Assembly (NCBI GenBank): GCA_029573235.1 | Contig: JAKQGX010000001.1 | Span: forward strand, 27,732-91,731 | Source of the DNA: Bacteroidota bacterium | Lineage (GTDB): Bacteria; Bacteroidota; Bacteroidia; Chitinophagales; Chitinophagaceae | Reading direction: 5' to 3' | Length of the DNA: 64,000 nt | Shown here: piece after piece, positions 45,679-55,279 of the stretch | Layout of the letters: each line of letters starts with the position of its first letter | How positions within the stretch are numbered: position 1 is the stretch's first letter | Made by a program: the position numbers and the translations under genes | Notes under the pieces: generated by a model | Database searches by the model: none | The model's input: the letters and a program-made list of their open reading frames with translations, nothing else | Told to the model about the DNA's origin: nothing

Positions 45679-47475
45679 TTATTCATCCAACTTTAATACC
45701 GCCAAGAAAGCTTCTTGAGGTACTTCTACACTACCAATTTGGCGCATCCTTTTCTTTCCTTCTTTTTGTTTTTCGAGGAGTTTTCGCTTTCTAGAGATAT
45801 CGCCACCATAACATTTAGCCGTTACGTCTTTGCGCATGGCAGAGATGTTTTCGCGGGCTAATATCTTCGAACCAATAGCGGCTTGAATAGCTATTTGGAA
45901 TTGCTGACGCGGCAATAAATCTTTCAGTTTCGCACAGAGTTTCCGACCAAAATCTTGGGCTCTGCTGCGGTGTATTAGTGCACTCAATGCATCCACCTGA
46001 TCGCCATTTAGCAGTACATCCATCTTTACAATATCACTTTCGCGGTAGTCAAGCGGATGATAGTCGAACGAAGCATAGCCACGGGTGCAAGATTTCAGCT
46101 TATCATAAAAATCAAAAACGATTTCAGCCAACGGCATTTCAAATATTAGTTCTACGCGTGTAGGGGTAAGGTAGTGTTGGTTGATGAGCATCCCACGTTT
46201 ACCCAAGCAAAGACTCATGATATTACCGATATACTCCGGCAATGTAATTATTTGTGCGCGAATAAAAGGTTCTTCAATTCTGTCCATTCGGCTGGGGTCA
46301 AGCATCTCCGTTGGATTATTTACAATAATGGCTTTGTCTTTTTCACGGGTTGAGTAGGCGTGGAAACTTACGTTGGGTACCGTGGTGATAACCGATTGGT
46401 TAAACTCCCGCTCCAATCGTTCTTGAATAATCTCCATGTGCAACATCCCCAAAAAACCACAACGGAAGCCAAAGCCTAAAGCCTGCGAGGTTTCCGGCTC
46501 AAAGGTGAGGGAGGCATCATTCAACTGTAGCTTTTCCATGCATTCACGCAGCTCTTCAAAATCATCCGTCGATACCGGGAATATACCGGCAAATACCATG
46601 GGCTTTACTTCTTCAAAACCATGTATCGGCTCCGGACTTGGATTGCTAACGAGGGTAATGGTATCACCCACTTTAATCTCTTTTGCGTCTTTGATACCGG
46701 TAATGATATACCCTACATCACCTGTTTTTACTTCTTGTTTGGGTGCCAGCCCCATTTTTAAGATACCCACTTCATCGGCATTGTAGTAATTGTCGGTATG
46801 AAAAAACTTGACACGATCGTTCTTTTTAATAGCACCGTTGAAAACACGATAGTAGGCAATGATACCTCTAAAAGAATTGAAAACACTGTCGAAAATCAAG
46901 GCTTGCAGGGGCGCTTCAGGGTCTCCTTTAGGCGCCGGAATACGCTCAATTATTGCGGTCATGATATCTTCTATACCAATACCACTTTTGCCACTGGCCA
47001 AAATGATTTCTTCCGGTTTGCAGCCAATCAAATCCACTATTTGATCTGTTACTTCCGGTATCATAGCCCCGTCCATATCAATCTTATTAATCACCGGAAT
47101 GATTTCTAAATCGTTGTCTAAGGCTAAGTATAAATTTGAAATGGTTTGCGCTTGGATACCTTGCGAAGCGTCCACCAATAGCAGCGCCCCTTCACAAGCA
47201 GCCAGGGCACGACTCACTTCATACGAAAAATCTACGTGACCCGGCGTGTCAATCAGGTTGAGGGTGTACTTCACACCGGCATGTTCGTAGTCCATCTGTA
47301 TGGCGTGGCTCTTGATGGTAATCCCTTTTTCACGCTCCAAATCCATATCATCCAGTATCTGCGCTTGCATATCTCTGTCAGAAATGGTTTTAGTATATTC
47401 CAACAAGCGATCTGCCAAGGTGCTTTTACCGTGGTCAATATGGGCGATGATACAGAAGTTTCGAATGTGCTGCAT
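45679..47475 (-). CDS. lepA: Elongation factor 4 (LepA)
   Basis: A ribosome-associated GTPase. 598 residues. G-domain motifs: [17 protein letters not shown] (G1), [20 protein letters not shown] (G3), [10 protein letters not shown] (G4). The LepA-specific C-terminal domain is intact: [40 protein letters not shown] and [20 protein letters not shown], with [20 protein letters not shown] at the end. Divergent from purL with 234 bases between the starts. Confidence 0.97.
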   Translation of the reverse strand: MQHIRNFCIIAHIDHGKSTLADRLLEYTKTISDRDMQAQILDDMDLEREKGITIKSHAIQMDYEHAGVKYTLNLIDTPGHVDFSYEVSRALAACEGALLLVDASQGIQAQTISNLYLALDNDLEIIPVINKIDMDGAMIPEVTDQIVDLIGCKPEEIILASGKSGIGIEDIMTAIIERIPAPKGDPEAPLQALIFDSVFNSFRGIIAYYRVFNGAIKKNDRVKFFHTDNYYNADEVGILKMGLAPKQEVKTGDVGYIITGIKDAKEIKVGDTITLVSNPSPEPIHGFEEVKPMVFAGIFPVSTDDFEELRECMEKLQLNDASLTFEPETSQALGFGFRCGFLGMLHMEIIQERLEREFNQSVITTVPNVSFHAYSTREKDKAIIVNNPTEMLDPSRMDRIEEPFIRAQIITLPEYIGNIMSLCLGKRGMLINQHYLTPTRVELIFEMPLAEIVFDFYDKLKSCTRGYASFDYHPLDYRESDIVKMDVLLNGDQVDALSALIHRSRAQDFGRKLCAKLKDLLPRQQFQIAIQAAIGSKILARENISAMRKDVTAKCYGGDISRKRKLLEKQKEGKKRMRQIGSVEVPQEAFLAVLKLDE

Positions 47476-47684
47476 AAATAAAATAAGTTTGCAAAGGTAG
47501 TATTTTGAAAAATCAAAAAAATTAAAAAGAAAGCTGAATAAATATTCACCCGAAACACCTCATCACCCTTCAATGTCAGGGTTGAAAAAAACTTAAACGT
47601 GAAGATGTTACGTCTATCAGAGCACTGTAGAAAACAACCATAATAGTCGTATGGTCATTTCCTTCTTTAAGCATTAAAAATTAG

Positions 47685-47692
47685 TACCTTTA
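47685..47692 (+). promoter_or_regulatory. Candidate -7 element for purL
   Basis: TACCTTTA, one base from consensus, 18 bases before the purL ATG. No PurR-like operator is recognised. Confidence 0.4.
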
Positions 47693-47709
47693 CCCCCTCA
47701 TATTTTATT

Positions 47710-49938
47710 ATGGAAGTAAAACAACACACACAGCAGGAAGCTACCTTGGAACAGGCGTTGAAATTGGGTTTGCAAGAAAATGAGTTTGAGAAAATAAAAG
47801 AAATTTTGGGTCGTACACCCAACTTTACCGAAACGGCCATGTACTCTGTTATGTGGAGTGAGCATTGTAGCTACAAAAACTCTATTAAGTGGTTGAAAAC
47901 ACTTCCTCGCGATGGCGAAAGACTGCTCGTAAAAGCCGGTGAAGAAAATGCCGGTTTGGTGGATATTGGCGATGGTTGGGGATGTGTGTTTAAAATAGAA
48001 TCACACAATCACCCCTCCGCCATTGAACCTTTTCAAGGAGCAGCAACCGGCGTTGGCGGTATTCATCGCGACATATTCACTATGGGTGCCCGCCCTATTG
48101 CATCGCTCAACTCCCTTCGATTTGGAAAGTTGGACAATGCTAAAACAAAATGGTTGCTGGAAGGCGTAGTAAAGGGCATTGGGCACTATGGCAATTGCTT
48201 TGGTGTACCGACTATTGGTGGTGAAATTTACTTTGAAAGTTGCTACCAAACCAATCCATTGGTCAATGCGATGAGCGTGGGTGTTATCGAAAATGGAAAG
48301 ATGGTTTCGGCAACTTCCGAAGGAGTGGGCAACCCCGTGTTTATTGTAGGAGCCGCTACCGGTAAAGATGGTATTGGTGGTGCATCCTTTGCCTCGGCAG
48401 ATATCAGCGAAGATAGCGTCAACGATTTGCCGGCAGTACAAGTGGGCGATCCCTTCGAGGAAAAGAAATTATTAGAAGCTTGTTTGGAAGCGGTAGAAAC
48501 CGGAGCCTTAGTAGGGATGCAAGATATGGGTGCCGCAGGCATTACCTGTAGTACCAGCGAAATGAGTGCTAAAGGAAAGCACGGTATGAACATCTACTTG
48601 GATAAAGTACCTACACGCCAATCGAACATGAAGGCATGGGAAATGCTGCTGAGCGAAAGCCAAGAACGCATGTTGATAGTGGTAAAGAAAGGAAGAGAAA
48701 AAGAAATTCTCGACATCTTCACCAAATGGGATATCCACTGTGAAGAAGTAGGGATAGTAACCGGCGATGGCATCCTCAACTATTATATGAATGAGGAACT
48801 GGTGGCACAAGTACCGGCAGAAAGTTTAGTGTTGGGAGGCGGAGCACCTGTATATGAAAGAGCGTACACAGAGCCTAAATATTTTGACTTAATCCGTCAA
48901 TTTAACCCCGATACCATCAGCCTTCCGGCAGATTTACAAAACATCGCATACCAGCTAATACAGTTGCCCAATATCGCTTCTAAGAGATGGGTATACGAAC
49001 AATACGACAGCATGGTGGGCACCGGCAATACCCACACCAACGACCCCAGCGACGCCGCTGTTATTCGTGTACATGGCACTAGCAAAGCCTTAGCTTGCAC
49101 CACCGACTGCAACAGTCGTTATGTATTTGCCAACCCTTATGTAGGAGGTATGATAGCTGTATGCGAAGCCGCTCGTAACATCGTGTGTAGTGGTGGCGTA
49201 CCGGTTGCCATTACCAATTGCCTCAACTTTGGTAATCCATACAACCCGGAAGTGTACTATCAATTTGTACATGCTATAAAAGGCATGGGTGATGCTTGTA
49301 GAAAACTAGGAACACCCGTAACCGGAGGTAATGTAAGTTTCTATAACCAAAGCGAAGAGGGTCCCGTTTATCCAACGCCCACTATCGGTATGGTAGGTGT
49401 GCTGGATAGCATGGAGCAAAAGATGTCGATGTACTTTAAAAATGAGGGCGACAGCATTTATGTATTAGGCACCATGCGCAACGATATGAATGGCTCCGAT
49501 TACCTACATCATATACATGGTGTGACACACAGCCCGGCGCCTCATTTCGATTTGGAAGAAGAATATCAATTGCAAGAAACCCTTATCCATCTTATAAAAG
49601 ACAAAGCCATCAATGCAGCACATGATATCTCGGAAGGAGGGCTGATGATTACCTTAATAGAAAGTTGTTTCCAACACAATATGGGGCTTGAGATACAAAC
49701 CGATAATAGCATACGCAAAGATGCATACCTGTTTGGCGAAGGACAAAGCAGGGTAGTTGTATCAGTGCCGGCTTCTCAAGTTGCCACATTCGAGAGTCGT
49801 TTAGGCAACCAACCTGCTACTAAAATTGGAACGGTAAAAGGTGATGGACACTTGCGTATAGACGGGGCAGATTGGGGGCATATCAAAGGCTGGAAACAAG
49901 CTTATGACGAAGCCATCGAAAAGCTATTGAATAAATAA
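47710..49938 (+). CDS. purL: Phosphoribosylformylglycinamidine synthase II
   Basis: Fourth step of purine synthesis, making FGAM from FGAR with ATP and glutamine-derived ammonia. At 742 residues it is the small PurL that needs separate PurS and PurQ; neither is next to it. Motifs: MWSEHCSYKNSIKWLK, VFKIESHNHPSAIEPFQGAA, TGVGGIHRDIFTMGARPIA, NCFGVPTIGGEIYF, and late VTGGNVSFYNQSEEGPVYPT and AAHDISEGGLMITLIE. purM, the next enzyme, lies about 11.7 kb downstream beyond the restriction island. Confidence 0.96.
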   Translation: MEVKQHTQQEATLEQALKLGLQENEFEKIKEILGRTPNFTETAMYSVMWSEHCSYKNSIKWLKTLPRDGERLLVKAGEENAGLVDIGDGWGCVFKIESHNHPSAIEPFQGAATGVGGIHRDIFTMGARPIASLNSLRFGKLDNAKTKWLLEGVVKGIGHYGNCFGVPTIGGEIYFESCYQTNPLVNAMSVGVIENGKMVSATSEGVGNPVFIVGAATGKDGIGGASFASADISEDSVNDLPAVQVGDPFEEKKLLEACLEAVETGALVGMQDMGAAGITCSTSEMSAKGKHGMNIYLDKVPTRQSNMKAWEMLLSESQERMLIVVKKGREKEILDIFTKWDIHCEEVGIVTGDGILNYYMNEELVAQVPAESLVLGGGAPVYERAYTEPKYFDLIRQFNPDTISLPADLQNIAYQLIQLPNIASKRWVYEQYDSMVGTGNTHTNDPSDAAVIRVHGTSKALACTTDCNSRYVFANPYVGGMIAVCEAARNIVCSGGVPVAITNCLNFGNPYNPEVYYQFVHAIKGMGDACRKLGTPVTGGNVSFYNQSEEGPVYPTPTIGMVGVLDSMEQKMSMYFKNEGDSIYVLGTMRNDMNGSDYLHHIHGVTHSPAPHFDLEEEYQLQETLIHLIKDKAINAAHDISEGGLMITLIESCFQHNMGLEIQTDNSIRKDAYLFGEGQSRVVVSVPASQVATFESRLGNQPATKIGTVKGDGHLRIDGADWGHIKGWKQAYDEAIEKLLNK

Positions 49939-50277
49939 CGCAACCCTCATCAGGAACTAAATTGACAACGGCTTAGATAGTAAAAGAATCTAAGCCGTTT
50001 GTGTATTGATTGGCCCCGATAACCTATGTAGGAACGATTCTCAACCAGTTCATTCCTTGAGTTTTTTTAATCCAAATTGAATCATCCATTTTTTATGAAT
50101 ACACATTACGCTAAAAAAATACTGTATATTGAATTGTGTATATTATGCAACTTGTGAGGTTTGTACAGAAATATTTTGAAGGTGTTCAATGAGATGTAAT
50201 GGTTGAATTTATTTGTTGAAATAGACTGTCACAAGTATATACGAATTATAGCAAGAATTTAACGTAACGTAGGCTTG
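49939..50277. other. A/T-rich intergenic region bordering the restriction island
   Basis: 339 bases without a gene. The first 60 hold the purL terminator (AACGGCTTAGAT, 49967-49978, pairing with 49988-49999). The rest is A/T-rich: only 17 of 60 bases at 50101-50160 are G or C. No attachment site, integrase trace or direct repeat shared with the far side of the island (57244-57417) is visible. Confidence 0.6.
49967..49999 (+). terminator. Terminator after purL
   Basis: AACGGCTTAGAT pairs over 12 bp with ATCTAAGCCGTT, loop of nine bases, then T-T-G-T. It lies 28 bases past the purL stop. Confidence 0.8.
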
Positions 50278-52878
50278 TTATATTTCGTTTCTGAAAGTCA
50301 AATATTCTTGTCGTGTTAAGGTAGTCTCGTAAAGTCCAACGTCTTCTCCTTGGTGTTTGTTAATGCCTGTGTATTCCAAACTTGCTTCTTCGTAGCGTTT
50401 GAATTTGTAAACTGCATCGTTCATCAAAGCAGAATTGAAAACGCCTAAACTCACTAATAATTCAAAGTCCTTTACGTTTAAGCCAGTCACTTTGCGGAAA
50501 AGTTTAGGTTCCAATTTGGTAATTACATCTTTTAAACTGCGTTCACGGTAATCTGTTAAATACATAAAAATGGGGATCCGTGTCGCAAATTTGATGAGTT
50601 TTTCTTGAATTTGTTTGCGTAGGTTTTTGTATTCTTTTTCTGATTCCGTAAGTTCCTTTCTCTTCGTGTTGCTTAGTTTATCTGTTCCTTCTTTTTTGGC
50701 TTTTTTAATTTTATCGCTCTTGTTGATGATGGTTTCAATGTCTTGGTTTAAGTTACGGAAACCTTCAATGTTCATCAACGCTTTCATTGCTTCTTCATTG
50801 TTCATCAAACGTTGTAATGTGTTGTTGTCCACGTTTACAAGCAAAGCACTTTCCCAACGCCGAGCAAGCAAGGTGGCTGTTGTACCACTCATAGCAATAT
50901 CCAGAATTCCTGCAGCATCTATTTGTTTCATGGAACTGCCGTCATAAGCCAACACAGGCAAGAAGTTGATAAACTCCTGCACGTTCTTTTCGGGATTGCT
51001 TTCGTTGATATTTAAGTTGCAAGCATATTCGGCAATTTGTTTTAATGCACGGTTGGGTGCAAAGTCAAACACATAACATTCTTCTTTTAAAATTTCTTCT
51101 TTGTTAGGCGATTTACTGTCGGGGTTTTTGATTACCCAAGGCGTTTGCACACGAAACGCTGCTTGGAAGTACGTTTCAGGACTCGAAGAATTTCTAAGCA
51201 TAAAAATTCCTGTCCAGGGTTTTACCGAAACGCCGGTTGTTAGTTTGCCGCAAGAAAGCGTAATGGTTTTTGATTGCAACGGCTCGTCCATTCCGTTTAA
51301 AACCGGTTCCAATGCTTTTACACCAATTCCTGCTTCTGTTCCTGCTGCAATAATTACTTTGTAATCGTGATAAAACTGGTTGTTGCGTTTTTTTAGCAAG
51401 TTTGCCATTGCGTGGCAAGCAGCAACCGAAGGCAAAAACCAAAAGGTATGATTCAATACGCTTTTCAGTCGTGCATCAGAATAAGGCAAGGGAGGTTTTT
51501 CTGTTTTTAATTTTAGCGTATCAACAATTTGCTCCTGAAACGAACCACGAATTAAGTCCAGCCATTTCTGCACATCATCCTCGTATTTAAAATGGGCTTT
51601 GCTTCCTTCGCCTTCAGCTTTAAAAAATATGTTCAGGTCAAAGCCATCAAACTCGCCTAACTCGGCAACTTTAGTAATGGTTTCTGGAAGTTGATAAGTG
51701 AGCATAACCATGCGTGGCAAACTTGCATAAGGATTGGCTTCGACTTCGCTCAACGAATCATTTGGGGCACGGAGTGTAGCCGAAGTGTCCCAATTTTCTT
51801 TAGCCCGTTGTTCGTCTGAATAGGTCCAGTTAAAAATTTGTTCTTCAATAAATTCACCCGAATTGATAGCACGAAATGGTGTACCCGACAAGTATAAAAA
51901 ATGATGGGCTTTGATGGGTAAGATGCCTTCCAACACATCTACTTTATCCTCATCCGCAAATCCTTTTTGTTCTATTTCTTTAAAATCTTCCATTTCTTTT
52001 TCAGCTTCGCTGTCTTTACCAAACAAATCTTTGGCATTTTCTCGCCAAGCCCCAAAATGGTATTCGTCGAACACAATGCAATCCCATTCGGTTTTATGCA
52101 CCCATTCGTTTTTTACTTTGATGCTGCCATCTTTTTGTGTTCCTAAATAATCTTGAAACGAACCGAAACACACTAAATTGGTTTTTGACAAATCAGTTTT
52201 CCCTTCGGCTTTGCTCAGGGCAGGCTTAGAAATGTTTTCGGCTTCATTTTTTGAGAAGAAAGTCCAACCTTCAAAATCAACGTGGTTATTCAAATCTTCG
52301 CACCAAGCATCTTCTACGGCCGGTTTAAACGTTAAAACCAATACCTTTTTCCATTTCATTTGCTTGGCAAGCTGATAGGTGGTAAAAGTTTTACCGAAAC
52401 GCATTTTGGCGTTCCAAAGAAAATGAGGTGCTTTGTTTGGGTTTTCTTTTTTAAAACTCTTGAAATAAGCCATGGTTTTGCTTACGGCTTCTTGCTGTTC
52501 GGGCCGCATACCAAAATTCAGCACCCGATTATCTTCAGTGCGTTCGCCTGTTTTTATTTCGTGAATGGCTTTGCGCAATTGGTTGAGTGTGCAAACAAAC
52601 CATTCGCCTTCCGGATTTTTTATTTTGTCTTTACGCAATAAAGCGTGAACTGCTTTATCGGTAAAGCTGCTTCCGTCTGCCCGCATGGCGCTTTCTTCAA
52701 ACACAATTTTAAAATCGGCACGGGTAGCCCCAATTTGTTCTTTAATGCGTGTATGAGCATCACGATCCGTATAGCCAATTTTTATTTGCCCTTTGCGAGA
52801 AGTATCATTGGGCAACTCATACGCGTAAATGGTAGGATTAACGCTTGGGCGTAGCGGAAAAAATTCTTTTTTACTCAT
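50278..52878 (-). CDS. GIY-YIG-like nuclease / superfamily 2 helicase restriction protein
   Basis: 866 residues. The N-terminal 100 resemble the T5orf172 branch of GIY-YIG nucleases: IYAYE (17-21), IKIGYT (32-37), R44 and a final GEWF near 91-94. The SF2 translocase core follows: AKMRFGKTFTT (motif I, 157-167), FDEYHFG (motif II, DEYH at 271-274), YLSGTPF (motif III) and YFQAAFRVQTPW (motif VI). The C-terminal 350 residues are charged and helical. It is probably the cleaving subunit of the adjacent methylases. Its ATG overlaps the KilA-N stop (ATGA). Codons 219-226 (PALSKAEG) and a stretch near residues 363-381 look like in-frame palindromic repeat insertions. Confidence 0.82.
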   Translation of the reverse strand: MSKKEFFPLRPSVNPTIYAYELPNDTSRKGQIKIGYTDRDAHTRIKEQIGATRADFKIVFEESAMRADGSSFTDKAVHALLRKDKIKNPEGEWFVCTLNQLRKAIHEIKTGERTEDNRVLNFGMRPEQQEAVSKTMAYFKSFKKENPNKAPHFLWNAKMRFGKTFTTYQLAKQMKWKKVLVLTFKPAVEDAWCEDLNNHVDFEGWTFFSKNEAENISKPALSKAEGKTDLSKTNLVCFGSFQDYLGTQKDGSIKVKNEWVHKTEWDCIVFDEYHFGAWRENAKDLFGKDSEAEKEMEDFKEIEQKGFADEDKVDVLEGILPIKAHHFLYLSGTPFRAINSGEFIEEQIFNWTYSDEQRAKENWDTSATLRAPNDSLSEVEANPYASLPRMVMLTYQLPETITKVAELGEFDGFDLNIFFKAEGEGSKAHFKYEDDVQKWLDLIRGSFQEQIVDTLKLKTEKPPLPYSDARLKSVLNHTFWFLPSVAACHAMANLLKKRNNQFYHDYKVIIAAGTEAGIGVKALEPVLNGMDEPLQSKTITLSCGKLTTGVSVKPWTGIFMLRNSSSPETYFQAAFRVQTPWVIKNPDSKSPNKEEILKEECYVFDFAPNRALKQIAEYACNLNINESNPEKNVQEFINFLPVLAYDGSSMKQIDAAGILDIAMSGTTATLLARRWESALLVNVDNNTLQRLMNNEEAMKALMNIEGFRNLNQDIETIINKSDKIKKAKKEGTDKLSNTKRKELTESEKEYKNLRKQIQEKLIKFATRIPIFMYLTDYRERSLKDVITKLEPKLFRKVTGLNVKDFELLVSLGVFNSALMNDAVYKFKRYEEASLEYTGINKHQGEDVGLYETTLTRQEYLTFRNEI
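51736..51791. repeat. Probable degenerate REP-like palindrome inside the helicase gene
   Basis: GGCTTCGACTTCGCTCA (51736-51752) and, 12 bases on, the near-palindrome GGGCACGGAGTGTAGCC then GAAGTGTCCC (51765-51791). Both match, with changes, the mobile palindromic repeats that in many genomes read GGGACACTTCGACTTCGC and so on. In the helicase they encode TSATLRAPNDSLSEVEAN. Confidence 0.5.
52201..52224. repeat. 24-bp palindromic repeat inserted in frame in the helicase gene
   Basis: CCCTTCGGCTTTGCTC followed by AGGGCAGG on the plus strand. It reads PALSKAEG in the helicase, a peptide known as the signature of a short dispersed repeat that jumps into bacterial genes. It is exactly eight codons, so the frame is kept. 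It lies between motifs I and II of the helicase, after KNEAENISK and before KTDLSKTN. Confidence 0.65.
52827..52878. repeat. 52-bp direct repeat, copy A (5' end of helicase gene)
   Basis: The first 52 bases of the helicase gene match 53710-53761 at 46 of 52 positions in the same orientation. Mismatches are at repeat positions 5, 9, 12, 27, 32 and 49. The two copies bracket the KilA-N gene. Confidence 0.9.
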
Positions 52879-53687
52879 TTCAATAATTTTCGGTTTTCCA
52901 CTTCTTGTAAAATTTGCATTTGATGAATGGCTATTTTATTCAAGCGTATCAAGCGTTCTTGTTGAGCTATATTTTCGCTGATAAAAACAGCATTCAGATT
53001 TTCCATGTTTGCCAAACATATCAATTCGTTGATAGATGCGTAATCTCTTATATTGCCTTGCAAATCAGGGTTAGCATTTCTCCATTGTTTGGCAGTAATT
53101 CCAAACAAAGCCATATTTAACACATCGGCTTCATTTGCATAAACAATGCTTGTTTCTTTTGAGTTAAGTTCTTTAGGAATAAGGTTGTTTTTGATAGCAT
53201 CTGTATGAATATGATAATTAATTTTGGTGAGTTCGCGTTTTGCAGACCAACCGATTTGTTTTTGTTCCTCTTCTTTTAGCCGTTGGAATTCATTGATTAA
53301 ATATAGCTTAAAGGGCACGCTGATTGCCGAACCAAATTCAAAGGCAATGTCTTTATGTGCATAGGTGCCACCGTACTTCCCCTTTTTAACCATTACGCCA
53401 ATAGCCCCGGTCTTTTCAATCCATTCCGAAACACTTAATACAAAGCTGGGTAACCCGGCTTGCGTTTTAAAGTGGTCAAATTCCACCACTTTAAAATTTG
53501 AGTTATGGATAAGCTCCCAAGTACCTAAAAATTCAAGTGTATAACGAGTTCTCAGCCAGTTTTTAATAATATCTGCAGCACGGCTCTCACTTTCTTTGGC
53601 GTTTGCCATATCGGTTAAAGAGATGTAATCTTTATCTTCAACTGATATAACACTTATTTCGGTGTTTTCAACTTTTAATTTCGCCAT
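52875..53687 (-). CDS. KilA-N domain protein
   Basis: 270 residues. The KilA-N DNA-binding domain covers about residues 15-135: YISLTDMANAKESESRAADI, IKNWLRTRYTLEFLGTWELI, VVEFDHFKTQAGLPSFVLSV, SEWIEKTGAIGVMVKKGKYG and GGTYAHKDIAFEFGSAISVP. The remaining half is helical (FKLYLINEFQRLKEEEQKQI). KilA-N domains occur in phage antirepressors and in bacterial genes of unknown role. Its stop overlaps the helicase ATG. Just upstream, between it and the methylase, is a broken copy of the helicase start. That suggests the gene was inserted into the operon. It could be a regulator or an accessory specificity factor; not decidable here. Confidence 0.85.
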   Translation of the reverse strand: MAKLKVENTEISVISVEDKDYISLTDMANAKESESRAADIIKNWLRTRYTLEFLGTWELIHNSNFKVVEFDHFKTQAGLPSFVLSVSEWIEKTGAIGVMVKKGKYGGTYAHKDIAFEFGSAISVPFKLYLINEFQRLKEEEQKQIGWSAKRELTKINYHIHTDAIKNNLIPKELNSKETSIVYANEADVLNMALFGITAKQWRNANPDLQGNIRDYASINELICLANMENLNAVFISENIAQQERLIRLNKIAIHQMQILQEVENRKLLK

Positions 53688-53761
53688 ATAAATTGTGAAT
53701 TTATTTTATAAATAGTAAGACTAACGCTTGGGCGTGGCGGGAAAAATTCTTTTTTACGCAT
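53675..53761 (-). pseudogene. Relic of the helicase gene 5' end
   Basis: A 28-codon frame starting at ATG 53761 reads MRKKEFFPPRPSVSLTIY and then runs out into unrelated codons, ending in TAA inside the start of the KilA-N gene. The helicase itself begins MSKKEFFPLRPSVNPTIY, so 14 of 18 residues match, as do 46 of 52 bases (53710-53761 against 52827-52878). The relic ATG is three bases after the methylase stop (TGAGGTATG), where a tightly packed helicase gene would have started. It could still be translated as a leader peptide whose stop overlaps the next start. Confidence 0.85.
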
Positions 53762-53764
53762 ACC

Positions 53765-55276
53765 TCATTCTTCTGCTTGGCTCAGGTCCATTGGGCGAAT
53801 CATACTTTCAATAAAGGCTATTTCTTCTTTTGCTAAACCGTATTTCTTATAGAGTTTTTCGTCTGTCCACGACTCGGAAAAGTCTTGAAGGGGAACGAAA
53901 CCATATGTTTTTTGTGTAACGTGTTGTGTTGGTTTTAGTAATAAAATAAGGAAACGAACAAATTGGGTACGTAAGTAAGTAGAAACATTTTTACAGGTCT
54001 TTTCATTTGCGAAAGGTCCTATTACTAAATAAGTTTCGGTACAAGCTGAGTTTGGCGATGCGACAATTGGTTTACTTAAAATCAAATGCGGAAAAGAATC
54101 ATCGCCTGGGCTAGAATACGGAATAACGACTTTCCAGTCCTTTATCCATTGCTGATTTTTAATTACTTCATCTTTCTTTATGTATCCAACGCCTCCATTC
54201 TGATATAATTTAATAGAGCCTTCAAATGGTTCATTTTTACCTCGAACATAAGTTCTTAACCCAAATGCTTTATGAGAACTTACTAAAATAGAAAATGATT
54301 TTTCTTTATGTTTTTGAACCTTTGAAAGAATACTCATAGCTTGGTTGTACCGAACAAAAATGTTTGCCGATTTTTCAAGCAAAGAGCGTTTAGCTGTTAT
54401 TGTTTCGCCTTTGTTGTGATTGATTACTTCACATTCTCCATTGTGATCCTTTTCCCAAAGAAAGTAGCAAATTCCTCCTCTGATATTTAAACCCGGAAAA
54501 ACATCTGAAGTTTCGTGAAAGTCGTGCAAAACTTTTATTCGCTTATCTTTCAGCATTTCATCTCTGAATTCATCTAATCCTTTTCCACCCGAATACCATC
54601 TAGCAGGAATAATCATTACCAAATATTTTGGGTTTAATTTTTTGGCTTGCTGAATAAATTTATGATAGATTGGGCTTGCACTCATTTGAGCACCGCCATC
54701 ATTCAACTGATAAGGCGGATTTCCAATAATTACATCAAATTTCATATTGAATATTTTTTCAGGTTTGTCTGTATGTATAAAGTTGTAAGCGTAGCTTTCG
54801 GCTTCATCGCCACGCTCATATACTTCTTGGCTGGCACCGCATTGTATGCATTTGCCGTTTTCCCAAGTATGTTGCATACGTTCATAACGTATGTTGCCTT
54901 GCGCATTATCGAAAGTTTCGCAAATGGAGTATTTGCCGTTGGCGGTTTTGCTGCAATACACGCTGCGCCGGCTTAGTAATGCGGTTAGTTCTGTAATGGC
55001 TATGCCATACAATTGCTTTTCAAAAATATGGTTGATGCGTTTTTGTTTGTCGGGTATTTTCTTTTCTAAACCTGTCATCAGTCGCTTGGCTATTTCACGT
55101 AAAAACACACCACTTTTACTCACCGGGTCCAAAAACTTTGCATCGGGGTTGTTCCATAATTTTTTTGGCAATAAATCCAACATATTGTTTACCAAACCGG
55201 GTGGGGTAAATACTTCGTCGTTGCTTAGGTTAGCTAAGCAACTGAGTACATCGGGGTTGTAGTTAGTTTGAATCAT
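53765..55276 (-). CDS. N6-adenine DNA methylase, Eco57I-like, with degenerate AdoMet motif
   Basis: 503 residues from ATG 55276. EVFTPPGLVNNMLDLL and FLDPVSKSGVFLREI (48-62) take the place of the FxPPxxG/motif I region, but the usual DPACGSG is changed to DPVSKSG. The catalytic motif IV is intact: FDVIIGNPPYQL (NPPY 186-189). Between them a CxxC pair (C143, C146) with C108 and C119 could bind zinc. The last 300 residues, from ANIFVRYNQAMSIL on, probably form a target recognition region. It may need the 219-residue neighbour to bind AdoMet. An in-frame ATG at 55315 lies in the repeat array and would add MKNLCGLCVKKIK. Confidence 0.85.
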   Translation of the reverse strand: MIQTNYNPDVLSCLANLSNDEVFTPPGLVNNMLDLLPKKLWNNPDAKFLDPVSKSGVFLREIAKRLMTGLEKKIPDKQKRINHIFEKQLYGIAITELTALLSRRSVYCSKTANGKYSICETFDNAQGNIRYERMQHTWENGKCIQCGASQEVYERGDEAESYAYNFIHTDKPEKIFNMKFDVIIGNPPYQLNDGGAQMSASPIYHKFIQQAKKLNPKYLVMIIPARWYSGGKGLDEFRDEMLKDKRIKVLHDFHETSDVFPGLNIRGGICYFLWEKDHNGECEVINHNKGETITAKRSLLEKSANIFVRYNQAMSILSKVQKHKEKSFSILVSSHKAFGLRTYVRGKNEPFEGSIKLYQNGGVGYIKKDEVIKNQQWIKDWKVVIPYSSPGDDSFPHLILSKPIVASPNSACTETYLVIGPFANEKTCKNVSTYLRTQFVRFLILLLKPTQHVTQKTYGFVPLQDFSESWTDEKLYKKYGLAKEEIAFIESMIRPMDLSQAEE

Positions 55277-55279
55277 CTT

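Noticed and set aside
45600..50050. Shared word GTAGGAACGA at 45602 and 50028 as a repeat element
   Set aside because: Only ten bases match and the flanks differ; likely chance.
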